A DNA stretch of 64,000 bases from Kiritimatiellia bacterium (GTDB lineage Bacteria; Verrucomicrobiota; Kiritimatiellia; RFP12; UBA3636), in the NCBI GenBank assembly GCA_017481725.1, contig JAFUOX010000026.1, positions 1 to 64,000 on the forward strand, written 5' to 3'. The notes below the pieces were generated by a model. It saw only the letters and a list, made by a program, of their open reading frames with translations, did no database searches and was not told the origin of the DNA. The position numbers and the translations under genes are program-made. Positions 9,334-15,904 of the stretch are shown here, piece after piece (position 1 is the first letter of the stretch; every line of letters starts with the position of its first letter).

Positions 9334-9851
9334 AGCGAGATATACAGGTCGTTAAAGACGATATCATTGAAATGAAGCGATTGATAAAACAGACGTTAAT
9401 AGCCGACACGGACATACTTGAGGCGTTGCATAATCCTGATATTGACATAGATAGTCCGGATGAATTTCTGGATAACAATATTTATGGATTTATTAGAATT
9501 CCAACGACACAAGATACTGTTCGAAATTTTATTTGTTTTACGGTTGACGACATTGAGGAGAATCGTTTTAACGAGGTTATGAAAATTCAGTATATTCAGT
9601 TTAATGTTATTTGTCACCTTGATGATATGAAAACGGAATACGGAATTGATAGGCATGATTTGTTAGGATATTTGATTAGAGATACTTTTAACTGGACTAA
9701 TAAGTTTGGTTTGCAGTTTAAATTAATTTATAACAAGGAAAGCACTATTGACTCTGACTACTATTGTAGAACTTTGAAGTTTGAAGCTACTAAACCAAAC
9801 GCGCTGAATAAAGCAAGGATGGATAACCCATATGATAAATTTAGACGTTGA
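9330..9851 (+). CDS. Putative tail completion/terminator protein
   Basis: This 173-residue protein is coupled to the previous gene by an ATGA overlap and has GGAGGTGA before its ATG. A helical N-terminus is followed by an alpha/beta domain with hydrophobic strands (F-I-C-F-T-V-D-D; I-Q-F-N-V-I-C-H). Such small alpha/beta proteins just before the tube gene are often tail terminators, which is the basis of this tentative call. It overlaps the next gene by 20 bases. Confidence 0.45.
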   Translation: MKRDIQVVKDDIIEMKRLIKQTLIADTDILEALHNPDIDIDSPDEFLDNNIYGFIRIPTTQDTVRNFICFTVDDIEENRFNEVMKIQYIQFNVICHLDDMKTEYGIDRHDLLGYLIRDTFNWTNKFGLQFKLIYNKESTIDSDYYCRTLKFEATKPNALNKARMDNPYDKFRR

Positions 9852-10560
9852 TGATTTGAAACTTTATATTGGAGATGACTTTGTTATCAATGACAATATT
9901 AAAGTTTGCCAACCGACGATAAGGGACATTGCAGAGTTTGGTGAACGTGACTTCTTTTCTGTAGTACATACAATTACTGCCATCCCGAGCGACATGAAAT
10001 CTCAGCTATGGGATATGGAGCTCGACTGGATGGAGGTTGAGGATTTTGAACTTTTCATGATGCTTGCGCAGACTTTAACACCAGATAGAACTGCGCTTTT
10101 ATTTGGTGATTTGGATTTTTCTAAGTTGAGACCATTCAGGAATAATCAAAATGGAGATGTTGTTTTGGCTGATAAGGAAACTGGAGTTATTATCGACAAG
10201 ATGATATATCTAAGAATTGTTGAATATCTTCGTAAGGCATTTAATATTACGCCTAAAGTTGAAAGAGCGAAGAATAAAATAACTAAGCAAATTTTGATTG
10301 ACGAAGATAGAAAGAAAATTGAATTTAACAAAAATAAGCCTTTTAAGTCTTTTTTACTGCCACTTATTTCATCTGTTAAGGTAAGACAGGGTTATACGAA
10401 GGAATACGTGCTCAATATGGGGTATGTTGAATTTATGAATGACGTTGCTCGTCTACAGGTGATTCACAATGCAGATCATTTGTTGTCTGCTTGTTATGCT
10501 GGCACTATTGATATGAAGAAGATTAATAAGGCAGAACTAAATTGGATGAAGGAGCTGTAA
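9832..10560 (+). CDS. Hypothetical protein upstream of tail tube
   Basis: This 242-residue protein starts inside the previous gene (AAGGATGG before the ATG). It is mainly helical, with a basic central part (residues ~135-165, many K and R) and acidic flanks. No family is recognised. Position immediately before the tail tube gene suggests a tail assembly role. Confidence 0.5.
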   Translation: MINLDVDDLKLYIGDDFVINDNIKVCQPTIRDIAEFGERDFFSVVHTITAIPSDMKSQLWDMELDWMEVEDFELFMMLAQTLTPDRTALLFGDLDFSKLRPFRNNQNGDVVLADKETGVIIDKMIYLRIVEYLRKAFNITPKVERAKNKITKQILIDEDRKKIEFNKNKPFKSFLLPLISSVKVRQGYTKEYVLNMGYVEFMNDVARLQVIHNADHLLSACYAGTIDMKKINKAELNWMKEL

Positions 10561-10567
10561 TGGCTCT

Positions 10568-10583
10568 TTTGTTATATAACAAA
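10568..10583 (+). promoter_or_regulatory. Perfect palindrome before tail tube gene
   Basis: TTTGTTATATAACAAA is an exact 16-base inverted repeat, followed by an AT-rich stretch, 28 bases before the tail tube start. A related GTTATATAAACAAA lies near 5203 before the decoration gene. It could be an operator or a phage late promoter. The role is not established. Confidence 0.35.
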
Positions 10584-10611
10584 CTATTTTATTTTATGGA
10601 GGTAAACGATT

Positions 10612-11365
10612 ATGGCTTTTGATATGAATAACTTCGTAATTGATAGAATCATTCGTGGTGTGGCTCTAAGCCAGAAGGATGATTCCGTACTATTCTCTAT
10701 TAACCAGATTCAGAATGCTTCTCTAAACTGTGCTTCTGAGTCTACTGACGCCGTGGACGCTCTAGGCACTCCTATTGCGACTTTCTACCGCGCTAAGACC
10801 GCTGAGTTCTCTGCTGAGAATGCCCTGTATGATATGAACCTAATGGCTACTCAGCTGGGCACCAAGAAGACCGTTGCTTCTGCTGACGCTAAGATTACCG
10901 TGCCTGCTATGGAGACCTTTACTGTTGATTCTACCAAGAAGTATACTCTAAAGCATACTCCTAAGGCTGAGCCCACCGAGATTTATGCTATCAATGGCGA
11001 CAGCACTTTTGGCGTGAAGTACGTTAAGGCTACTGCTGCTTCCGATGAGGCTTTTGCTATTGCTGATGGCGTTCTGACTCTACCTACCAGCATTGAGGCC
11101 GGTGCCGACATGTTTGTCATGTACGAGTATGAGACCGAGAATGCTGTTGAGGTTGTGAACTCCGCTACCAATTTCCCTGTTGGCTGCAAGTTCGTAATGG
11201 AGGTTCTGGGCTGCGACGTTTGCGACCAGACCAACCTAGTCTATGCTTATGTTATTTTCAATAACTTCAAGCTAAGCCCTGATTTCGACTGGAGCATTGC
11301 TACCGACGGTGCGCACCCCTTCTCTGGTCGTGCACAGCAGGATTACTGCGACAAGGAGAAGAGAT
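10612..11365 (+). CDS. Major tail tube protein, exon 1
   Basis: This is the main tail tube subunit, interrupted near its end by a group I intron. The unspliced frame would stop at 11382 with an aberrant end (R-F-G-L-A-A). After splicing, codon 252 is formed by T11365 plus TG from 11756, and the protein ends K-R-L-F-S-I-V-I-P-G-D-Q-E, typical of tube proteins of Gram-positive phages. The full product is 262 residues. An Ig-like insertion may occupy residues ~100-185 (T-V-D-S-T-K-K-Y, then Y-E-Y-E-T-E). CTA-rich leucine usage fits very high expression. The ATG follows ATGGAGGTAAACGATT. Confidence 0.85.
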
Positions 11366-11755
11366 TTGGATTGGCTGCTTAATTGCGGCTTATGAATAGT
11401 CTCCGTATAAAGTAATTTATATGATAAATAACACATTGAAATGCTGGAATACCCTAAAGCTCATATACCAAAGCGGAATGATGAAATATGCATAAACGTC
11501 ATGGTTGCGAAAGTAGAAAAAAGTTATGAGATGATGCATGGTTAAATCCTAAACATTATTATAATGGGTAATCAGCAGGGAAGCTTTGAACAGAAGAACC
11601 CTCAACGACTATTCCCGTTAAGGGAAGTACGCGACAAGCGTCGCGGAAGTGGTGTGCCCCACGCGTGTGGGTGAAGATATAGTCTGTGCTTTACCGAAAG
11701 GTAAAGGGTACTATTTGGTACCAGACAAGAGTAGCGCCTTGTCTAAACTTAACAG
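11366..11755 (+). ncRNA. Group I intron in tail tube gene (no ORF)
   Basis: This is a 390-base self-splicing intron. P1 pairs exon GAGAU with intron GUCUC (near 11399-11403), with the required terminal U-G pair at the 5' splice site. The core has the TGGAATACCCTAAAG-like P3/P4 segment, GGGTAATCAGCAGGGAAGC, then CAACGACTAT near 11605 pairing with ATATAGTCTG near 11678 (P7). P9 hairpins follow: CTTTACC/GGTAAAG, GGTAC/GTACC and AGACAAG/CTTGTCT. The intron ends at G11755. Splicing restores the tube reading frame and a conserved C-terminus. The core resembles T4 td-type (IA) introns and the fibre-gene intron at 26683. No endonuclease is encoded inside. Confidence 0.9.
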
Positions 11756-11790
11756 TGTTTTCAATCGTGATTCCGGGGGATCAGGAATAA
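11756..11790 (+). CDS. Major tail tube protein, exon 2
   Basis: This 35-base exon supplies the last 11 residues of the tube protein (L-F-S-I-V-I-P-G-D-Q-E, the first codon shared with exon 1) and the TAA stop. It is too short for ORF detection and is seen only by defining the intron. The strand-like hydrophobic ending is typical of tube proteins, which supports the splice site. Confidence 0.85.
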
Positions 11791-11796
11791 TTTTTT
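11769..11796 (+). terminator. Weak terminator after tail tube gene
   Basis: A short stem (GATTCC, GGAAT) overlapping the tube stop codon is followed by six Ts. The stem is only five pairs, so termination would be partial. Confidence 0.35.
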
Positions 11797-11807
11797 CAAA
11801 ATATCAC

Positions 11808-11836
11808 TTGACAATACAAAATTAATGTGATATAAT
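11808..11836 (+). promoter_or_regulatory. Consensus sigma-70/A promoter for HNH gene
   Basis: TTGACA at 11808 and TATAAT at 11831 match both consensus boxes exactly, with a 17-base spacer. The spacer is largely an 18-base element that recurs elsewhere in the window. This drives a ~100-base leader and the HNH gene, so the endonuclease can be expressed by host polymerase independently of the tail operon. Confidence 0.85.
11811..11828 (+). repeat. 18-base recurrent element, copy 3 (left flank of HNH gene)
   Basis: The sequence is ACAATACAAAATTAATGT. With copy 4 at 13009 it forms direct repeats around the HNH gene, 1,198 bases apart. It overlaps the -35 box and spacer of the promoter. Confidence 0.75.
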
Positions 11837-11851
11837 ATATGTGTAAGATAG

Positions 11852-11942
11852 ATGAGGAGTAATTAACCTCATTGATAAGACCAGGGGCCTCCACTCCTGG
11901 TCTTCTTGCACTATTTTAAAAGTGGAGAGTTAGTTATGGAGG
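11852..11942 (+). promoter_or_regulatory. Structured leader RNA that may mask the HNH ribosome binding site
   Basis: Two hairpins are visible: ATGAGG/CCTCAT (11852-11872) and a nine-pair stem AAGACCAGG/CCTGGTCTT (11877-11904) with loop GGCCTCCACT. Within that loop CCTCCA (11888-11893) is exactly complementary to TGGAGG (11937-11942), the ribosome binding site of the HNH gene. CTCCACT (11889-11895) is exactly complementary to AGTGGAG (11921-11927). A loop-to-downstream pseudoknot could therefore hide or expose the start region. Regulation by this structure is inference. Confidence 0.5.
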
Positions 11943-11951
11943 TAACGTGTT

Positions 11952-13037
11952 ATGGAATATGGGAATCAGTTTTCTGTAACAAAATCATTTTATGATTGGT
12001 GTATTGAAAACAATAGAATGGATTTAAATGATAGATTTGATGAAGAAAAGAATGGATGTTCAACCAAAGACGTTGGATATAAGAGTAATTTAAAATGGTG
12101 GTTTAAATGTCCGCGTAGTATACACGACAGTGATTTATACGTTATGCATTTTGTAACTAAAACTTCTGATAAAGTTCTTGATTGTAGGAAATGCAACAGC
12201 GTTGCTCAAGTTGTTATTGACAAATTTGGTGAAGAATATTTATGGCGTCATTGGCATAAAAAGAATACATTGAGTCCATGGGATATTCCAGCCGGGAGTT
12301 CTAGAACGAAAGTGTTTGTTCAATGCGATGAGAAAAATTATCATGTATATGGTCAGGTTGCTTCGTCTTTCACAAAAGGAATTGGATGTCCATATTGTAT
12401 TAATAGAAAGGTGCATCCGAATGATAGCTTAGCTGTAATTTATCCAGAGATTATTAAGCGATGGTCAGATAAGAATGATAAGACTCCGTATGAATATTCT
12501 CCTCATTCTGAAAACAAAGTGTGGTTAAGATGTCCGCAAGGAAATCATGATGATTATTTACAGAAGATTTCAAATGCTGTTATATATGAGCTTAGGTGCC
12601 CAGGTTGTTCGTTGGAAGAAACTAGCGAACGTATGCGTGGTGATGGATGCCACTTCTGGAAAGGTGGTATTAACGGCGAGAATGACACTTTAAGACATCG
12701 CAGAGAATATAAAGACTGGCGTACTGCTGTATATGAACGAGATGATTACACTTGCCAATGTTGCGGGACTCGCGGAAATAAGCTTAATGCGCATCATATT
12801 AATTCGTTTGCTGATTATCCAGACATAAGATATGATGTTGATAATGGAATTACTATGTGTGTAAAATGCCACGATGCGACTGAAAGTGGTTCATTCCATA
12901 ATCTATATGGCACTCATAGTACTACTTCATCTCAATTAAGAGAATACATTCTTAATAAATTTCATAAAGACATTTATCAAACAAATCCTAATTTATTATA
13001 TAACACTAACAACACAAAATTAATGTGCGCCGTCTAA
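11952..13037 (+). CDS. HNH endonuclease with zinc-ribbon repeats (free-standing)
   Basis: This is a 361-residue putative homing endonuclease. Residues ~50-220 hold tandem zinc-ribbon units of the DUF4379 kind (W-F-K-C-P ... C-R-K-C; C-P-Y-C-I-N-R-K-V; C-P-G-C), probably DNA-binding. The HNH domain is C-terminal: Y-T-C-Q-C-C-G, then L-N-A-H-H-I-N-S, then N-G-I-T-M-C-V-K-C-H. It begins at the ATG at 11952 after ATGGAGGT. It is not inside the tube intron, whose 3' splice site is about 200 bases upstream; it has its own promoter, leader and terminator. Its last codons overlap copy 4 of the 18-base element. It probably spreads itself and perhaps the neighbouring intron. Confidence 0.85.
   Translation: MEYGNQFSVTKSFYDWCIENNRMDLNDRFDEEKNGCSTKDVGYKSNLKWWFKCPRSIHDSDLYVMHFVTKTSDKVLDCRKCNSVAQVVIDKFGEEYLWRHWHKKNTLSPWDIPAGSSRTKVFVQCDEKNYHVYGQVASSFTKGIGCPYCINRKVHPNDSLAVIYPEIIKRWSDKNDKTPYEYSPHSENKVWLRCPQGNHDDYLQKISNAVIYELRCPGCSLEETSERMRGDGCHFWKGGINGENDTLRHRREYKDWRTAVYERDDYTCQCCGTRGNKLNAHHINSFADYPDIRYDVDNGITMCVKCHDATESGSFHNLYGTHSTTSSQLREYILNKFHKDIYQTNPNLLYNTNNTKLMCAV
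13009..13026 (+). repeat. 18-base recurrent element, copy 4 (right flank of HNH gene)
   Basis: The sequence is ACAACACAAAATTAATGT, 17 of 18 bases identical to copy 3. It encodes the N-N-T-K-L-M-C end of the HNH protein, so the element and the gene are physically merged. Confidence 0.75.
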
Positions 13038-13053
13038 GCGCACTTTTTATTTT
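13025..13053 (+). terminator. Intrinsic terminator after HNH gene
   Basis: GTGCGC and GCGCAC form a six-pair GC-rich stem with a seven-base loop, followed by TTTTTATTTT. The stem spans the HNH stop codon. Confidence 0.8.
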
Positions 13054-13074
13054 ACCGAAAGGAGCGTGGCCACT

Positions 13075-13425
13075 ATGGCAAGACGCGATAGAAATTGCTA
13101 CCTCTGTGGCGAGGAATATAAATACTGCCCTACTTGTTCCCAGGATAAGATGAAACCCACTTGGATGGCAGAATTCCATGCAGAGAATTGCAAAAATATT
13201 TTCGACATTTGCACTCGTTTCAATATGCAAATGCTAACCAAAGAAGAGGCCAAGGCAGCACTAGATGCCTGTGACCTATCTAATAAAGAAAATTTCAAAT
13301 CCTATGTCCAGCGCGATTTGGAAAATATCTATAAAGAAGAGCCCGTACTAAAGCGTGGCAAGAGAGCAGAAGCACACCTTCTAGAAGATGTAGTAGAAGC
13401 AGCACATGAAGTAGTTGAACAATAA
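13075..13425 (+). CDS. Zinc-ribbon protein of tail region
   Basis: This 116-residue protein has an N-terminal zinc-ribbon signature C-Y-L-C-G ... C-P-T-C within the first 25 residues. A conserved-looking middle (W-M-A-E-F-H, then L-T-K-E-E-A-K) and an acidic helical tail follow. I recall similar small zinc-ribbon proteins beside tail genes in Clostridia phages; their role is not known to me. The ATG at 13075 has AAAGGAG ten bases before it; an in-frame GTG at 13066 is too close to it. It is enclosed by two terminators, so it probably depends on upstream read-through or an unseen promoter. Confidence 0.65.
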   Translation: MARRDRNCYLCGEEYKYCPTCSQDKMKPTWMAEFHAENCKNIFDICTRFNMQMLTKEEAKAALDACDLSNKENFKSYVQRDLENIYKEEPVLKRGKRAEAHLLEDVVEAAHEVVEQ

Positions 13426-13471
13426 GGCACTATAACTTCATGCGAAACGGAGTTCTGGTGCCTTATTTTTT
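13421..13471 (+). terminator. Intrinsic terminator after zinc-ribbon gene
   Basis: AATAAGGCAC pairs perfectly with GTGCCTTATT over ten bases, enclosing a smaller AACT/AGTT hairpin, and is followed by Ts. The 5' arm overlaps the end of the zinc-ribbon gene. Confidence 0.75.
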
Positions 13472-13494
13472 ACGGAACAAAAGGAGAAACAATT

Positions 13495-13728
13495 ATGCTT
13501 AAATATTCAGAAATATTAAATAAATATTACGACTCATCAAATGGCAACGTTGTGTACATTACATCCATGCTTCAGTGTCAGCGTTATCTAAATAACGGTG
13601 CTGCCGAAGATCTGGTGGACATTCTATACAGCGGAACCAAGCGCGATGATACATTGGTTTTTGTGTTTAAAAAGACGCCACGCATTAAAGAACTTTATAA
13701 AAAGTGGCAAGCGCATGAATTGGGGTGA
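13495..13728 (+). CDS. DUF5659-like small protein
   Basis: This 77-residue protein has the pattern V-Y-I-T-S-M-L-Q-C-Q-R-Y-L-N-N-G, then D-I-L-Y-S-G-T, then L-V-F-V-F-K-K and a C-terminal W before H-E-L-G. This resembles DUF5659 proteins often seen near phage tail genes. The function is unknown. It has a clear AAAAGGAG site. The next gene begins four bases after its stop. Confidence 0.65.
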   Translation: MLKYSEILNKYYDSSNGNVVYITSMLQCQRYLNNGAAEDLVDILYSGTKRDDTLVFVFKKTPRIKELYKKWQAHELG

Positions 13729-13732
13729 CGGC

Positions 13733-13966
13733 ATGGAAAGATCTTTGTCTGAGACCATTGAAATTTTAATAGGCGATACGCCAGTTTCTGAACAACTTAG
13801 CGCTGCGTTAAGTTATATGGCTCCAAAGGGGCACACTCATGATGACTATGCTTCTAAAGCAGAGGTTGACAAACTAAAAAAACAAATTGAGCTACTACTA
13901 GAATTGGTTGGAGATCAATCCGTGGCAGAGCAAATTAACATGGCACTTAAACGGCAAGGAGGTTGA
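13733..13966 (+). CDS. Small fibre-associated protein with VGD motifs
   Basis: This 77-residue protein starts at the ATG at 13733 after GGGGTGACGGC; the frame is open further upstream but only inside the preceding gene. It contains two copies of the motif that recurs in the fibre proteins (I-G-D-T-P-V-S-E-Q-L and V-G-D-Q-S-V-A-E-Q-I), an H-T-H-D-D-Y-A segment and a short coiled coil. It may be a small trimeric fibre or linker. Confidence 0.6.
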   Translation: MERSLSETIEILIGDTPVSEQLSAALSYMAPKGHTHDDYASKAEVDKLKKQIELLLELVGDQSVAEQINMALKRQGG

Positions 13967-13971
13967 TATAA

Positions 13972-14592
13972 ATGGCCGATTATATAAAAAGGATCCGAAC
14001 GGAAAAGGGCGACCTGCAAATTGATTATGCGGCCTTGGCCAATTTGCCGCAGTCTGACACTTCGTTGTCTAAATCTGGTAGTTTTGCTGACGCCGCTGCC
14101 GTTGGCACGAAGGTCAGGGGCCTGGAAGCAGATATACAGGAAGTAAGCACGAGTGTAACTGAGACATCTTCAAAGGTAGACCAGCTTTCAGAGTCACTGG
14201 AAAATTTGGGTGCAGATGTTGAAGGCAAGGGATATGTTACAGAGGCGCAGTTGCAGGAAAAGGGCTATGTGACCGAGGAAAGTTTGGTTGAAAGTGACTA
14301 TGTAACAACAACGGCTCTTGCGGAGCTGGGATATGTAACTGATACAGAGTTAGATGAAAAGGCATATATAACAGTTAATGATATACCAGTTGCTACTGTA
14401 GATAGTTATAATGCTACTGCTACAATTGGTATTGTAAAACCATATCCGTATAATTTTGATATTGATTCGAGTGGATATTTAGTACCGCGCATGACTCTTA
14501 ATGGTTTGAGCGATGTAATAGTAACTAGTACTACTCCTGCGTCTCCAATCGACGGATTCTGGTATATTATGCCATGGGCAGGTGACGGCTAA
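13972..14592 (+). CDS. Tail fibre protein with coiled coil and GYVT repeats
   Basis: This 206-residue protein has an N-terminal K-G-D-L-Q-I-D-Y-A-A-L-A-N-L-P segment typical of phage fibres that bind baseplates. A predicted coiled coil (residues ~45-85) follows. Then come about four short repeats around G-Y-V-T-E (K-G-Y-V-T-E-A, K-G-Y-V-T-E-E, S-D-Y-V-T-T-T, L-G-Y-V-T-D-T). The C-terminal 60 residues form a beta-rich tip. Its stop overlaps the next start by one base (TAATG). Confidence 0.6.
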   Translation: MADYIKRIRTEKGDLQIDYAALANLPQSDTSLSKSGSFADAAAVGTKVRGLEADIQEVSTSVTETSSKVDQLSESLENLGADVEGKGYVTEAQLQEKGYVTEESLVESDYVTTTALAELGYVTDTELDEKAYITVNDIPVATVDSYNATATIGIVKPYPYNFDIDSSGYLVPRMTLNGLSDVIVTSTTPASPIDGFWYIMPWAGDG

Positions 14593-15164
14593 TGGCGCAG
14601 CTAAGGGTTGATTACAGTGGTAGTTTTAACCTGTCTTCAACTTGGTATGTCGTTGAAGATTCTTACGAAAACATGGAAATTAATTCTGGTCCTACGACTG
14701 CATCAAAGACTATTACGCTTGAATATGCATTGCCTGCCGACGCTAAAATTACGAGCGCTAAATTGTATTCTACTTGGAGTTCCCCAAATACGGGGTTTAA
14801 GACACGTACTGTTAATGGTGTAACGCCAACTTCACGCGAAAATGGATATGTAGATGTAGAAATTGATGCAGCGGCATCAAGTATAAGCGCAACTTTTAAA
14901 TTTAAGGCAAATGGTAGCACTAGTCAGGGTACGGGAAGTCATAGCGGCGCTACTACTGTATCTAATATTTATCTATTAATAGAATATACATCTAGCAGTA
15001 CCGGAGGAGATTCTGGCGGAACTACGCCATTATCTGGTATATCTTGTATATATAAATGTGTAAATGGAGAACTTGTTGCCTATAACTTATATAAATGTGT
15101 GGATGGCAAGTTGGTTCCATATAACTTATATAAATGTGTAGATGGCGAACTTATCCAATACTAA
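14592..15164 (+). CDS. Fibre-tip-like protein with YKCVDG repeats
   Basis: This 190-residue protein has a beta-sandwich-like body (residues 1-135, many alternating polar and hydrophobic positions) and a short Ser/Thr/Gly linker. Three 13-residue tandem repeats of the form Y-K-C-V-D-G-K-L-V-P-Y-N-L end the protein (nt 15049-15163). One Cys per repeat gives a Cys array. No homologous family is recalled. Translational coupling with the preceding fibre suggests that they assemble together. Confidence 0.55.
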   Translation: MAQLRVDYSGSFNLSSTWYVVEDSYENMEINSGPTTASKTITLEYALPADAKITSAKLYSTWSSPNTGFKTRTVNGVTPTSRENGYVDVEIDAAASSISATFKFKANGSTSQGTGSHSGATTVSNIYLLIEYTSSSTGGDSGGTTPLSGISCIYKCVNGELVAYNLYKCVDGKLVPYNLYKCVDGELIQY

Positions 15165-15189
15165 ACTTATGTAGTCAGGAGGTGAGAGG

Positions 15190-15858
15190 ATGTCAAAAAA
15201 TATTTTTAAAATTTATGATGGGCGCACAAATTTCTGGCAGTGGGATGTTGGGCAGAAACTGATTGTTCTTGATGACACTGTGACAGAAGTGCATTTTTCC
15301 AATAGAAACATGGAGCATTCAAAGAGAAAACAGGTCTATACAGACAAAGATGGTCTGAGAGTTTGTCATGTACCAGATTTGTTGTTGCAGCTGCCGAAGA
15401 ATCTTATTGCATATGCATATGCTAGAGATGGTGCGTCTGGTAAGACACTAAAGTCAGTTAAGTATGCAGTAATTAAACGTCCTATCCCAACGGACTACGT
15501 ATGCGGACAGGATGACGCTATTGAAGAAATTATGATCAGACTTGAACTGCTCGAAACGTTGATGAAGGATGTTGAGGCTGGTAATCAACAGTTTATCAAG
15601 TTTACCGATATTGTTGAAGCGGCCAAGTGGGCTGTTGAAAGTGGCAAAGCTGGTGACATTGTTGTTGTCAAATTAGACGAAGGTTGGGTACCACATATTG
15701 TTGAGGATGATCTAAGCTTATCTGCGATTTGTGATTGCGATGGCGAAATGATGACCATTACGTTTGATGGTGATGATGCAGACGGCCATGCAGAGGACGA
15801 AGTTTTACCAGATGAAAAAATTATACACTGGGATGGCGGCGGTGCGTCAGGATATTAA
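15190..15858 (+). CDS. BppU-like baseplate upper protein
   Basis: This 222-residue protein begins with F-K-I-Y-D-G-R-T-N-F-W-Q-W-D, matching the N-terminal pattern of baseplate upper proteins (BppU-type) of Gram-positive phages, which anchor receptor-binding proteins to the baseplate. A helical middle and an acidic C-terminus follow. The protein ends with H-W-D-G-G-G-A-S-G-Y, a variant of the C-terminal motif shared by several fibre genes here; an internal T-F-D-G-D-D-A-D-G looks like a second, degenerate copy. Confidence 0.65.
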   Translation: MSKNIFKIYDGRTNFWQWDVGQKLIVLDDTVTEVHFSNRNMEHSKRKQVYTDKDGLRVCHVPDLLLQLPKNLIAYAYARDGASGKTLKSVKYAVIKRPIPTDYVCGQDDAIEEIMIRLELLETLMKDVEAGNQQFIKFTDIVEAAKWAVESGKAGDIVVVKLDEGWVPHIVEDDLSLSAICDCDGEMMTITFDGDDADGHAEDEVLPDEKIIHWDGGGASGY

Positions 15859-15904
15859 ACCTGGCGTGTTATTAAATTATATTTTTTAAAGGAGGTTGCT
15901 TATT

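Noticed and set aside
11366-11382. Tail tube protein ending in R-F-G-L-A-A with a stop at 11382
   Set aside because: These codons are intron sequence. P1 pairing and the restored L-F-S-I-V-I-P-G ending place the true stop at 11790.
11952-13037. HNH gene as an intron-encoded ORF of the tail tube intron
   Set aside because: The intron's 3' splice site at 11755 precedes it, and it has its own consensus promoter and terminator.
13598-13732. Upstream extension of the 77-codon gene at 13733
   Set aside because: It lies within the DUF5659-like gene in another frame and has no ribosome binding site; GGGGTGACGG precedes 13733.
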